Source of the DNA: JBQTII01 sp052387905
Lineage (GTDB): Bacteria > Actinomycetota > Actinomycetes > Sporichthyales > Sporichthyaceae
Assembly: GCA_052387905.1 (NCBI GenBank)
Contig: JBQTIR010000028.1
Span: 1 to 64,000 of the forward strand
DNA: 64,000 nucleotides
Reading direction: 5' to 3'
The notes beneath the pieces are model-generated. The model did no database searches. It was not told the origin of the DNA and worked only from the letters and a program-made list of their open reading frames with translations. Position 1 is the stretch's first letter. Every line of letters starts with the position of its first letter. Below, piece by piece: positions 8,407 to 16,200 of this stretch. Made by a program: the position numbers and the translations under genes.

Positions 8407-8883
8407 TCAGGAGTCCAGCGCCCGCCGGTAGGGCTCGGCGAACCCTAACCGGGACGCGATGGAGTCCAGCACCTCGTCGGGATACAGGTCCAGATCGTCA
8501 CAGAGCGCGCCGAGCTCCATGGCTTTGAGCCCGAGGTCGGCGAAGATGGTGAGATCCCCGGCCGGCTGGGCGTCGTCGTCCTCGGGGCCGGGCATCGGCA
8601 GGTCGAGTGCTTCCAGCACCTCGCCCGCCAACGGGGCCTCCGCGGCGGCGGTGGCGTCGGAGAGGAAAAGGGAGACGTCCTGGCCGCGCACGCGCACCAC
8701 GACGAAGAAGTCGTCCTCGATCGAGACGAAACCGATCGCGCCGCCGTCGGCGGCCACCCGCCGGGTGGCGTCCACGAGGGAGTCCAGGTCGTCGCCGACG
8801 CGCGCGGGCAGCATGGTGGCCTGCCAGCGGTCGTCCTCACGAAAAACGACTACGGCGAAGTCTGTCGCTGTCACATCGGCCAT
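8407..8883 (-). CDS. TadA-associated protein, second paralogue
   Basis: 158 residues. Same architecture as its neighbour: FAVVVFREDDRWQATML, then DFFVVVRVRGQDVSLFLSDA, acidic linker, and LGALCDDLDLYPDEVLDSIASRLG. The two clearly derive from one tandem duplication but have diverged greatly. Divergently transcribed from 9244 across a 360-bp intergenic region. Confidence 0.8.
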   Translation of the reverse strand: MADVTATDFAVVVFREDDRWQATMLPARVGDDLDSLVDATRRVAADGGAIGFVSIEDDFFVVVRVRGQDVSLFLSDATAAAEAPLAGEVLEALDLPMPGPEDDDAQPAGDLTIFADLGLKAMELGALCDDLDLYPDEVLDSIASRLGFAEPYRRALDS

Positions 8884-9243
8884 GGCGACTCCCTCCGGTC
8901 CGTTGGCTATGTCGGCGAGGCAGGAGCCGTTGCCCAGGTGGACGCTGTGCTCTGGCCTGTCTATCCCGATCCTGGCAGATCATCGCCCCCGTGCGGCGGG
9001 GCGTCGAGCGGGTAACCGCGTGCGGGGCGATCGAGGGAGCGGCGCGGGTGCGCCGTGACGCCGTACGCAGTCTGCCCGCGGCGGGGAACGCCACGCGTTA
9101 CCGCACTTGGTCACGCCGCGACACCTCATTAGGCGATACGGGTGTGGCTCCAGTGAAACTGGGCAGCGGCGGCGTAGGGTCGGGCGTGGTCTCGCTCGAC
9201 GTGCGGATCGAACCGGGCGGTGAGCTTCGAGGGAGGACGAGCA
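8884..9243. other. Divergent intergenic region, no gene seen
   Basis: 360 bp between the minus-strand TadA-associated gene and the plus-strand small gene at 9244. It must hold promoters for both directions. I saw no tRNA, clear operator or small gene. GGGAGGACG just before 9244 is the ribosome-binding site of that gene. Confidence 0.5.
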
Positions 9244-9453
9244 ATGAACAAGCGGACGCTCGGCATCGCTGGGGCCTTCCTGGCCATCGTGGCCCTTACG
9301 CAGGAGCCGGTGCGCTCCGCGGAGGGTGTCAGCGACGCGTGGGACGGGTTGTTCGGCGGCGCCGGCTCGGTGATGGAGGGCTTCTTCACCTTCACCGAAG
9401 AGTTGGGTCCGGGGGAGTCCGCCTCCGAGCCGGACAGAGGGCCGGGACGATAA
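9244..9453 (+). CDS. Small secreted or membrane-anchored protein, unknown function
   Basis: 69 residues. N-terminal hydrophobic segment after a basic start (MNKRTLGIAGAFLAIVALT), then a glycine/acidic tail (GLFGGAGSVMEGFFTFTEELG). ATG 9244 follows GGGAGGACGAGCA. Its stop codon is directly followed by the ATG of the PH-domain gene, so they are probably co-transcribed. I do not recognize the family. Confidence 0.6.
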   Translation: MNKRTLGIAGAFLAIVALTQEPVRSAEGVSDAWDGLFGGAGSVMEGFFTFTEELGPGESASEPDRGPGR

Positions 9454-10101
9454 ATGCGTGCGGGCGCCCTTGCCGGCGTCGCACCGACCCGACCTGAGGG
9501 TTCGTTCTTCGTCGGGAAGTACCTGCTCCCTGCGGAGCGCGTCATCGTCGTTCAGCAGCGCCACTGGGCCCACCTCGCCATTCCCCTGTCCATCTTCATC
9601 GGCGGCCTGCTGGCGGCGATCGCGGTCGACATCGTCCTGCCGCCGGGTGCGGAGTTGGCCCGCGACGTGGTGTGGCTGCTGTGGGCGGGCGCGGTCGCCT
9701 ACCTGGGATTCGGCCTGCTCAACTGGTGGGCCGATCGGTTCGTCGTCACCAACAAGCGCGTGATGCTGGCGCACGGGATCGTCGTGCGCCAGGTGGACAT
9801 GATGCCGCTGGGCAAGGTCACCGACATGCGCTACGAGCGCTCGGTGCCCGGTCGGGTCCTCGGCTACGGCGTGTTCGTCATGGAGTCCGCAGGCCAGGAC
9901 CAGGCGCTCTCGCGCGTCTCCTTCATCCGCCAGCCTGACTGGCTCTACCGCGAGATCTGCGCGCTGCTGTTCACCCCGGAGCAGCCCGGCGGCTCGCCGT
10001 CGGAGCAGGACGACGGGACCGGGACCGGGCGGGGTCCGGCCCGCCGGGCGCTGGCGGGGTTCGGGCCCGAAGATCCGGACCCGGACGCGCCACCGGCCTG
10101 A
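9454..10101 (+). CDS. Membrane protein with bacterial PH (bPH2/YdbS-like) domain
   Basis: 215 residues. KYLLPAERVIVVQQRHW leads into two hydrophobic segments (about 35-60 and 70-90). The bPH2 fold follows: WWADRFVVTNKRVMLAHGIVVRQVDMMPLGKVTDMRYER...GYGVFVMESAG. The C-terminal 40 residues are low-complexity Gly/Asp/Pro. Common actinobacterial membrane protein of unknown role. Starts immediately after the stop of the small gene upstream. Confidence 0.85.
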   Translation: MRAGALAGVAPTRPEGSFFVGKYLLPAERVIVVQQRHWAHLAIPLSIFIGGLLAAIAVDIVLPPGAELARDVVWLLWAGAVAYLGFGLLNWWADRFVVTNKRVMLAHGIVVRQVDMMPLGKVTDMRYERSVPGRVLGYGVFVMESAGQDQALSRVSFIRQPDWLYREICALLFTPEQPGGSPSEQDDGTGTGRGPARRALAGFGPEDPDPDAPPA

Positions 10102-10229
10102 GCCGTCCTGTCCCGGTCCCAGTCCGGCGTCGGTTCGGGCACCGGGGACGCGGCGCTCCCTTTGCCTTACACACAGTGACGTTGCGCCACGCACCGCCGT
10201 CGGCGCGGGACCGCACACCCGTCACGGGT

Positions 10230-10243
10230 GTACGACGTCGTAC
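10230..10243. promoter_or_regulatory. Palindrome GTACG-N4-CGTAC, site 1
   Basis: Perfect 14-bp palindrome GTACGACGTCGTAC. The same half-sites with a different 4-bp centre recur 49 bp downstream, suggesting a paired binding site for a dimeric regulator. Confidence 0.5.
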
Positions 10244-10278
10244 TTACCTTCCGTAGTGAATTCTCTCACTCCACGCGG

Positions 10279-10292
10279 GTACGAGGGCGTAC
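10279..10292. promoter_or_regulatory. Palindrome GTACG-N4-CGTAC, site 2
   Basis: GTACGAGGGCGTAC: identical half-sites to site 1, with centre AGGG instead of ACGT. Followed at once by GCCGAAAAAAATTCCG, the most AT-rich spot in the area, which could be a promoter region. Confidence 0.5.
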
Positions 10293-11082
10293 TGCCGAAA
10301 AAAATTCCGATTAGCCTCGCCATCGCAGGGGTATTGGGCCACGATCGGTGACGTTCGGCTGGCCGGCGGGGAAGCCTCGTCAGATGGACCACAGGTAGGG
10401 ATTCACTCACGTTCCGTAGTTCACCGCTGTGTCAGATGTCGGGCTCATTTCCCCAGACTTTGATCTGTCATCGCCGCTCGATGGGCGAGGGCGGGTAACA
10501 CAGAGCTACGCTCGCAACGACCAGTAAGCCCCATACGTCCCGTTGTTCCCAGTGATCCCGGGGACCACAGTTCACGGAGTGTGAGGCGCTCTCGCCCGTA
10601 TGGGTGGGGGGTACAAGGAGGACGCAATGCCTGCAGTGTCGGGAGGCGAGCGCCGTGGGCGCCCCATCCTGCCTGCCTGCACCTCGTTGTGGTGGGAGGC
10701 GCGCGGCGGCCGGCGGCAAAAGTTTGGCCGGATCGGACAAAACCAAATCGGATTCGGTAACACCGGAGCCGCGAAATGCGAACCTACCTACATGTATGAC
10801 GACTCACTTGTGCGCAGCCAGCGCATTGGTGCGCCGAACGGGGAACAGAACAAGATCTTTTCCCTGATCGGAATCCAGGGACGAGTTGCCGGCAGCTCAC
10901 GCAGTGCCAGTGGCTCGGTCTCATCTCCAGGCCGGACTTCGGTCCGACAAGGGGGTGAACCCGCCCGAGGTGTGCTGGGCGGTCTTCTTCAGCCGGTGTT
11001 CGCACCGGTTGAGCCCCCGGTGCCGGCAGCGGCGATCCCGTTCACGGGCTCGCCCCAGACGGCACCTGCCCCGACCCACGAA

Positions 11083-11256
11083 CTGACAGGACGCCAGTAC
11101 GGGAGCGGTGGACGCGAGTTCACCGGTCCACCCGGCTGACGCCCGGCGGTCGCAAGACCGCGTTGGACCCTGCGTTCGGGGCAGGGCCCGGAAGTGCTCA
11201 CCGAACAACACACCTGACCCTGATATGACCCATCTGAAATCGAAGGAGGGGCTTCC
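11083..11256 (+). promoter_or_regulatory. Conserved leader of chaplin-like gene 1
   Basis: About 170 bp that align throughout with 12453-12619 before the second paralogue. Shared blocks: CTGACAGGAC, TACGGGAGCG, CACCGGTCCACCCGG, TTCGGGRCAGGGCCCG, and the ribosome-binding site CGAAGGAGGGG. The conservation of noncoding sequence suggests a shared promoter or mRNA leader. Confidence 0.6.
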
Positions 11257-12168
11257 ATGCGAGCCTCGAAGAAGGTCAAGGGAGCCGTGCTCCTGACGGC
11301 GGGCGCCGCACTCGTTCTGGGCGCGCCGACCGTATACGCGGACGACATCGAATCCAGCAACAACTCGGGCCTGCTCGGCGGGGTCCAGGCGCTCAACGGC
11401 GCCGAGATCAACCTGCCCATCACCGTTGGCGGTGCCGGGGTACTCGGCGTCGGCAAGGGTGACGCCACCGTCAAGGCCGGCAACGACAAGGGCGGCGACG
11501 ACGACGGCGGCAGCACCAAGGCCACGTCCAAGGACAACTCGGGCATCCTGTCCGGCGCCCAGGTCGGCAACGGCGCGGACGTCAACGCCCCGATCACCGT
11601 CTGCGGTGTCGGCGCGGTGCTCGCCAAGGGCGCCGGGGACTGCGACGTCAAGGCCGGCAACGGCGACGACGGCGACACCAAGGCCACGTCCGAGGACAAC
11701 AGTGGCGTCGGTGGCGGGCTGCAGGCGCTCAACGGCGCCGACGTCAACGCTCCGATCTCCGTGTGTGGTCTGGGTGTGCTCGGCCGCGGCGCGGCCGACT
11801 GTGACGTCAAGTCCGGCAACGGCGGCGGCGGCAACGGCGATGACGACGACGACGTGGACATCTCCAGCGACGACAACGACGGCGTGCTCGGTGGGCTGCA
11901 GCTGCTCAACGGCTCCGACGTGAACGCCCCGGTCAGCGTCTGTGGCCTGGCCGTTCTCGGTGGCGCCCTGGGCAACTGCGACGTCGAGGCCGGCAACGAC
12001 GACGAGGACGAGGTCCTCGGCGTCAAGAAGGACAAGGACAAGAACGGCAACGTCCGTGGGGCTGTCCTGCCGAAGACCGGCGCTGCCGGCCTCGCGGTGC
12101 TGCCGTTCGGTCTCGCGCTGGTCGCCGGTGGTGTGGCGCTTCGTCGCCGCGTCACCTCGGAGGCCTGA
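11257..12168 (+). CDS. Chaplin-like repeat protein with LPKTG sortase anchor (copy 1)
   Basis: 303 residues, cell-wall surface protein. Signal peptide MRASKKVKGAVLLTAGAALV...TVYA. Four about 44-residue units follow the plan NSG(I/L)xGGxQxxNGADVNAPIxVCGxGxL..GAxxCDVKxGN. Units 2-4 carry a Cys pair 13-14 residues apart; unit 1 (VGGAGVLGVGKGDATVKAGN) lacks both Cys. This resembles chaplins, surfactant-like proteins of aerial hyphae, but the spacing differs, so membership in that family is inferred. Linkers are acidic (DDDDDVDIS). C-terminus: VLPKTGAAG, hydrophobic helix, RRR tail: a sortase signal. Strong GAAGGAGGGG before ATG 11257. Confidence 0.85.
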   Translation: MRASKKVKGAVLLTAGAALVLGAPTVYADDIESSNNSGLLGGVQALNGAEINLPITVGGAGVLGVGKGDATVKAGNDKGGDDDGGSTKATSKDNSGILSGAQVGNGADVNAPITVCGVGAVLAKGAGDCDVKAGNGDDGDTKATSEDNSGVGGGLQALNGADVNAPISVCGLGVLGRGAADCDVKSGNGGGGNGDDDDDVDISSDDNDGVLGGLQLLNGSDVNAPVSVCGLAVLGGALGNCDVEAGNDDEDEVLGVKKDKDKNGNVRGAVLPKTGAAGLAVLPFGLALVAGGVALRRRVTSEA

Positions 12169-12211
12169 GCAGCCGCTCGCACCAAGGTTCAGGGTTAGGT
12201 CGTAGGGAGAA

Positions 12212-12251
12212 AGCTTCCCGGACGGCCACCTCCCGGCTCGTCCGGGAAGCT
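12212..12251 (+). terminator. Stem-loop after chaplin-like gene 1
   Basis: Perfect 12-bp stem AGCTTCCCGGAC/GTCCGGGAAGCT with a 16-base loop, 44 bp after the stop codon. It is extended by partial pairing of GTAGGGA with TCCTAC. A related, less perfect structure follows gene 2 at about 13665-13710. Confidence 0.6.
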
Positions 12252-12281
12252 CCTACGGTCTGACCCGCGTGACTCGATCAG

Positions 12282-12315
12282 GGCCCGATTCCGACTTCAC
12301 GGTCGGAATCGGGCC
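12282..12315 (+). terminator. Intrinsic terminator
   Basis: 14-bp perfect stem GGCCCGATTCCGAC/GTCGGAATCGGGCC, 6-base loop, then TTTGTC. The counterpart after gene 2 (13764-13810) has the same loop motif. Confidence 0.8.
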
Positions 12316-12452
12316 TTTGTCGGTTTAAGTCGCGTGAAGTCATGTCTCGGTCCGACAACGGATCACGATGTTTTCTCCCAAGAGGGAACCGGGGAGCCCT
12401 CGCAGGCATCTCACTGGGATGACGACGGCTCGGGGAGCTGTCGTGCGCCGAG

Positions 12453-12619
12453 TTGACAGGACACCAATACGGGAGCGAGGGGCGCGAGCCCACCGGTCCA
12501 CCCGGTTGACGTCCGACGTTCGCAAGGCCGCTTGGGGGTTCCCTGCATTCGGGACAGGGCCCGCACGTGCATCGAACCTGACTGTTTGACCCATCGTGAT
12601 ACTCGAAGGAGGGGGCCCA
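12453..12619 (+). promoter_or_regulatory. Conserved leader of chaplin-like gene 2
   Basis: Second copy of the leader before 11257, starting TTGACAGGAC and ending in CGAAGGAGGGGG before ATG 12620. TTGACA here is a good -35 match; in copy 1 it reads CTGACA. No convincing -10 was identified. Confidence 0.6.
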
Positions 12620-13558
12620 ATGCGAGCCTCAAAGAAGGTCAAGGGAGCCGTGCTCCTCACGGCGGGCGCTGCCCTCATGCTGGGCGCGCCGACCGTGTAC
12701 GCGGACGACATCGAATCCAGCAACAACTCCGGGCTGCTCGGTGGCCTGCAGGTGCTCAACGGCGCCGAGATCAACCTGCCCATCACCGTCGGCGGCGCGG
12801 GCGTGCTCGGCGTCGGCAAGGGTGACGCCACCGTGAAGGCCGGCAACAAGTCCAAGAGCAGCGGCGGCGGCGGCGACAATGACACCGAGGCCGTCTCGAA
12901 GAACAACTCGGGCATCCTCGGCGGTCTGCAGGTCGGCAACGGCCTGGCCGTCAACGCTCCGGTCACCGTTTGCGGTGTCGGCGCGGTGCTTGCTCGCGGC
13001 GCGGGTGACTGTGACGTCAAGGCCGGCAACGGCGGTGGCGGCACCAAGGCGGAGTCGAACAACAACTCCGGCATCGGTGGTGGCCTGCAGGCGCTCAACG
13101 GCGCCGACGTCAACGCTCCGATCACCGTGTGTGGCCTGGGCGTGCTCGGCCGCGGCGCGGCCGACTGTGACGTCAAGTCCGGCAACGGCGGCAACGGCGG
13201 CGGCGGTGGCAACGGCGGCGGCGGTGGCAACACCATCACCAGCCAGAACAACGACGGCCTGCTCGGTGGGCTGCAGCTGCTCAACGGCGCTGACGTGAAC
13301 GCTCCGGTCACCGTGTGTGGCCTGGCCGTTCTCGGTGGCGCCCTGGGTGACTGCGACGTCGAGGCCGGCAACGACGACGACGGCGAGATCAAGGGCAAGA
13401 AGAAGGAGCGGGACCGGGACGAGCGGGACCGCAACGGCTCCGTCCGCGGAGCCGTGCTGCCGAAGACCGGCGCTGCCGGCCTCGCGGTGCTCCCGTTCGG
13501 TCTGGCCCTGGTCGCCGGTGGGGTGGCGCTTCGTCGCCGCGTCGGCGTGGAGGCCTGA
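12620..13558 (+). CDS. Chaplin-like repeat protein with LPKTG sortase anchor (copy 2)
   Basis: 312 residues, close paralogue of 11257-12168. The signal peptide and unit 1 are almost identical. Four repeat units again, Cys pairs in units 2-4 and none in unit 1. Linkers differ: Gly/Asn-rich (GNGGNGGGGGNGGGGG) where copy 1 is Asp-rich, and a basic KGKKKERDRDERDR stretch before VLPKTGAAG. ATG 12620 follows GAAGGAGGGGG; the upstream in-frame ATG at 12596 lacks such a site. The linker differences may tune spacing or charge on the wall. Confidence 0.85.
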   Translation: MRASKKVKGAVLLTAGAALMLGAPTVYADDIESSNNSGLLGGLQVLNGAEINLPITVGGAGVLGVGKGDATVKAGNKSKSSGGGGDNDTEAVSKNNSGILGGLQVGNGLAVNAPVTVCGVGAVLARGAGDCDVKAGNGGGGTKAESNNNSGIGGGLQALNGADVNAPITVCGLGVLGRGAADCDVKSGNGGNGGGGGNGGGGGNTITSQNNDGLLGGLQLLNGADVNAPVTVCGLAVLGGALGDCDVEAGNDDDGEIKGKKKERDRDERDRNGSVRGAVLPKTGAAGLAVLPFGLALVAGGVALRRRVGVEA

Positions 13559-13581
13559 GCGCCGCTCGCACCAAGCGGCAA

Positions 13582-13623
13582 CGTCCGAAGGATCGGCTGC
13601 TATAGCAACCGATCCTTCGGACG
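13582..13623. repeat. 42-bp palindromic element, copy A
   Basis: Near-perfect palindrome with no loop, centred on CTATAG (13602/13603). Only one mismatch between the arms. Outer arms CGTCCGAAG...CTTCGGACG. A related 44-bp copy lies at 26984-27027, with the same core GCTATAGCAACCG and the same outer arms. Confidence 0.85.
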
Positions 13624-13763
13624 CACCAAGTAAGTATGAGCGCAGGGTCAGGCCGTAGGGGAGTCACTTCCCGCACGGGCACCCCCCTTGGCTCGTTCGG
13701 GAAGCCTCGCGGTCGGCCCTGTCGGTGATCAGCCCCCTGGGTGGTCACTGAGTATCTGTCACG

Positions 13764-13810
13764 ACGAAGGCCCGGTTCCGACCTCACGGTCGGGACCGGG
13801 CCTTCGTCGT
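13764..13810. terminator. Strong bidirectional terminator
   Basis: Long stem ACGAAGGCCCGGTTCCGAC / GTCGGGACCGGGCCTTCGT around a short CTCACG loop, with one or two mismatches. It lies between the convergent chaplin-like gene 2 (+) and the membrane protein at 13822 (-). Confidence 0.85.
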
Positions 13811-13821
13811 TTGTCGGTGCG

Positions 13822-14238
13822 TCAGTAGCGCGGCCGTTCGACGGTGGTGCTCACCTCTGCCTCGACCAGATCGCGCAGGACGGGCAGGTGCTTGAACAGC
13901 AACGTCGGTGCCGTGCGGCGGGCGGTGAGCTGAACCGCGCCGTCGGCATAGATCGTGAAGTCCGCGGAATCGATGGTCAGGTCGTGCAGGTCGGCAACCT
14001 CGTTGGCGGCCCGGAATGCGGCCTCGGCACCGGCCGGCGTAGCGGTCTGCGAGAACTGGATCGCGCTCATCCCTGCGCGCGCTGCTTCGGTGGCGTCGTC
14101 GGACGCCGATAGCTTGACGAGGGCGACCGAGGCAAGGTCGATGAGCAGCAGGGTCGGAACGACGAGCGCACACACCACGTAAAGGGTGCGACGGCCCGGA
14201 ATGTGGCGGCGCCGAATGCCACGATCCTTCAGCTGCAT
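13822..14238 (-). CDS. Single-pass membrane protein, possibly TadE-like
   Basis: 138 residues. Basic N-terminus, one transmembrane helix (TLYVVCALVVPTLLLIDLAS, about 18-37), then an extracytoplasmic domain of about 95 residues (ATEAARAGMSAIQ...DFTIYADGAVQLTARR). The layout recalls TadE/TadG-type pilus-associated proteins, which is a weak resemblance. It follows pilA on the same strand beyond a strong hairpin, so it probably has separate or read-through expression. Confidence 0.6.
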   Translation of the reverse strand: MQLKDRGIRRRHIPGRRTLYVVCALVVPTLLLIDLASVALVKLSASDDATEAARAGMSAIQFSQTATPAGAEAAFRAANEVADLHDLTIDSADFTIYADGAVQLTARRTAPTLLFKHLPVLRDLVEAEVSTTVERPRY

Positions 14239-14269
14239 TGCGGCTCCTTCGAGCTGGGATGAATAGGTC

Positions 14270-14312
14270 GGCCCCGCCGTCTAGGTGCGAAACACACCTG
14301 GGCGGCGGGGCC
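14270..14312 (-). terminator. Terminator or attenuator downstream of pilA
   Basis: 18-bp stem with two mismatches (GGCCCCGCCGTCTAGGTG against CACCTGGGCGGCGGGGCC), 7-base loop, 17 bp beyond the pilA stop. It probably limits transcription into the gene at 13822-14238. Confidence 0.75.
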
Positions 14313-14329
14313 AGTGGCGCCCGTGGCGC

Positions 14330-14815
14330 TTAGAGAACCAGCCCAGTGGTGAAGGCGGCAGCGCAAGTCTCAGTGGTAAGCAGGCCACCGGCGTCGCTCT
14401 GCCACGCGTAGTCCCGCGTGCCCTTGTCGTTTGTCATGATCACGCAGAATGCAGTGGCCGTGGCTTCGTCCGCGGTGTTGAGGGTCACGGCTGCAGCATT
14501 GCCAGGAGACAGGATGACGCTCTCAGAGCCGATGAGGATTGAGCCCGGGGTGGCGCCACTCGGCGCGGTGTACACGAACTCCACCTCGCTGGGATAGATC
14601 TGACCGTCGGTGTAGAAGGTCTCGATCTGCGTGGCGATCGTTCGGGCGTCGGACTTGAGCGACGCATCGACGGCCTTCTTCCGCTGGTTCAGGAAGATCG
14701 GGATCGCGATGGCGGCGAGGATGCCGATGATGATGATGACGACGAGGAGCTCGATGAGGGTGAAGCCCTTCTCATCGCGGTTTCGCTTGTCGAGGGCATT
14801 GCGGAAGATGGACAC
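14330..14815 (-). CDS. pilA: Type IV major pilin
   Basis: 161 residues. Leader VSIFRNALDKRNRDEKG, then the processing site G^FTLIELLVVIIIIGILAAI with Glu at mature position 5, the hallmark of type IV pilins. A globular domain follows with a Cys pair (AFCVIM and TETCAAAF) that could form the C-terminal disulfide. Start GTG 14815 was chosen because AGGGAG precedes it; the frame is open to 14980 without pilin-like sequence. Expected to be cut by a prepilin peptidase (not in this window) and assembled by PilB/PilC. A WhiG-like promoter lies about 90 bp upstream. Confidence 0.93.
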   Translation of the reverse strand: MSIFRNALDKRNRDEKGFTLIELLVVIIIIGILAAIAIPIFLNQRKKAVDASLKSDARTIATQIETFYTDGQIYPSEVEFVYTAPSGATPGSILIGSESVILSPGNAAAVTLNTADEATATAFCVIMTNDKGTRDYAWQSDAGGLLTTETCAAAFTTGLVL

Positions 14816-14905
14816 GGGTGGGCTCCCTGGCGGGGTTGGGGTTGGGGTGACACCGGGTTCCTCGTCCTGGCGGGGCTTCGGTCCGGCGGAGCAGATCGCC
14901 AAAGG

Positions 14906-14932
14906 TGTCGGGCGGGGGCCCGGCGAGGTTGA
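14906..14932 (-). promoter_or_regulatory. Candidate WhiG/FliA-type promoter of pilA
   Basis: On the minus strand TCAAC-N14-GCCCGACA. Compare the FliA-family pattern TCAAG/TAAA-N14/15-GCCGATA. The start of transcription would be near 14899, giving a leader of about 85 nt before GTG 14815. Confidence 0.5.
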
Positions 14933-14998
14933 GGAGCCGGCCGCAATATCAGCCGGACGGCTGATGCCCGGGCTCCGCACGGCGGGCGATATCGGGCC

Positions 14999-15025
14999 TC
15001 AAGGTGGCACGTGCACCGACCGACT
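14999..15025 (+). promoter_or_regulatory. Candidate WhiG/FliA-type promoter of the minor-pilin operon
   Basis: TCAAG-N14-GACCGACT on the plus strand, 37 bp upstream of GTG 15063. Shares TCAA and CCGAC with the divergent pilA site at the same 14-bp spacing. Confidence 0.5.
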
Positions 15026-15062
15026 CTTCTGACGTCGCGCTAGTACCACCGCAGGAGTCCAT

Positions 15063-15521
15063 GTGTCGCCAGTGTCTCCGCATGTCCAGGTCCCTGAGCG
15101 ATCCCGTCGGGACGCGGGCTTCAGCCTGATCGAGATCATCGTCGCGCTCGGGGTCTTCCTGACCTTCGCGATCGCCGGCACCGCCGTTGCCTTGGATTCG
15201 CTCGGCACGGCCGGGGACAACCGCGATCGGGTCCGGGCAACGAGCCTGGCGACCGCCGAGATCGAGCGCACCCGCGCCCAGTTCCGGATTTCGGCCGGCA
15301 ACGTCGTCGAGGGATTGGTCAGCGTGCAGGCCCCGGTCGACGGCAACACCTACAGCGTCGAGCGCGAGGCCACCTGGGTCGACGGGTCGGGGGCGGATGC
15401 GAACTCTTCGGGCATCTCCTACACCGCCGCGACCGGGGACTCCCTGCTCGTCGAGGTGCGCGTCCGCTGGCCGGGGATGGGCACCCGGCCGCCGGTGATC
15501 AGCACGACGGTGCTGTCATGA
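15063..15521 (+). CDS. Type IV minor pilin (prepilin-like)
   Basis: 152 residues. Prepilin signal RRDAG^FSLIEIIVALGVFLTFAIAG with Glu5, then a short globular domain. First gene of a seven-gene operon (15063-22758) of prepilin-like and PilX-like proteins, probably forming the priming or tip complex of the pilus. Start GTG 15063 follows GCAGGAG. Its stop overlaps the next ATG (ATGA). Confidence 0.88.
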   Translation: MSPVSPHVQVPERSRRDAGFSLIEIIVALGVFLTFAIAGTAVALDSLGTAGDNRDRVRATSLATAEIERTRAQFRISAGNVVEGLVSVQAPVDGNTYSVEREATWVDGSGADANSSGISYTAATGDSLLVEVRVRWPGMGTRPPVISTTVLS

Positions 15522-16198
15522 CAAAAACTGACAATCCATCAGGTCCGGGTAGCGCCCGCGACGGCGGGTTCACGCTCGTCGAGGTGATGGTCGGCCTCAC
15601 CATCCTCACGGTGCTGGGTGGCCTGCTGTCGGGCTACGTCGTCGACATGCTCCGAACCAGCACCGGCACCAGCGCGCGCCTGAACAACGTCGACCAGCTC
15701 CGGGTATCGATGGATGGACTGTCCAAGCAGGTCCGGACCGCGGTCCGCCCCGAACAGGTCAATCCGGCCTGCACCACCAACTGCACGGCCGCCTTCCGCG
15801 CGGCCACTCCCACCGCCGTGACCTTCTATGCCAACGGTGGTGTCGGCAAGGTCCGCCTGATGAGCTTCCGGGTCCAGGAGGACCTGCCCACCCGCCCAGG
15901 TACGGGACGGCTCGTCGAGGAGTTGCACACCGCGGCCGCGCCCGGTGGGACGCCGTCGACGGTGTGTGGCGCCGGATGTGTCTCCCGCACGCTGGCTCGC
16001 GGGCTGTCCTGGCCGGTGCCCGCCGCCGGCCCGGTGTTCGCGTTCGCGCGCTCCGATTGCGCCGCCTTCTCTGCGGCCGTACCACTCACCGACATCGCCT
16101 GTGTCGCGGTGGACCTCCCGATCGAGGGCGCGCGGGACAACCCGGGAACCAGCGTGACCTCGACGATCTTCCTGCCCAACTCCGCGATGGGACGCTGA
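15518..16198 (+). CDS. Type IV minor pilin, PilW/PilJ-like
   Basis: 226 residues. Signal ARDGG^FTLVEVMVGLTILTVLGG with Glu5. The globular domain has three Cys pairs (NPACTTNC, VCGAGC, SDCAAF...DIAC). The central DQLRVSMDGLSKQVRTAV is typical of PilW-like minor pilins. Overlaps the previous gene by 4 bp; the next starts 2 bp after its stop. Tight coupling implies one functional unit. Confidence 0.85.
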   Translation: MTKTDNPSGPGSARDGGFTLVEVMVGLTILTVLGGLLSGYVVDMLRTSTGTSARLNNVDQLRVSMDGLSKQVRTAVRPEQVNPACTTNCTAAFRAATPTAVTFYANGGVGKVRLMSFRVQEDLPTRPGTGRLVEELHTAAAPGGTPSTVCGAGCVSRTLARGLSWPVPAAGPVFAFARSDCAAFSAAVPLTDIACVAVDLPIEGARDNPGTSVTSTIFLPNSAMGR

Positions 16199-16200
16199 GC

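Larger units (their letters stand above)
10102..11082. other. About 1 kb without a supported gene, upstream of the chaplin-like pair
   Basis: Open frames here have no plausible composition or start. Base composition is lower in GC than the flanks from about 10230 to 10450 (for example a run of seven A near 10300). It contains two GTACG-N4-CGTAC sites (below) and scattered variants of TTCCGTAGT(G/T)(A/C)A around 10248 and 10410. I read it as a long regulatory or decayed region. Confidence 0.5.

Noticed and set aside
10600..11139. 179-residue open frame before the chaplin-like genes
   Set aside because: No ribosome-binding site in proper place, random composition, and its end runs into the conserved leader.
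11257..13558. Repeats as a CRISPR-like or satellite array
   Set aside because: Repeats are in-frame protein repeats within two signal-peptide, sortase-anchored genes.
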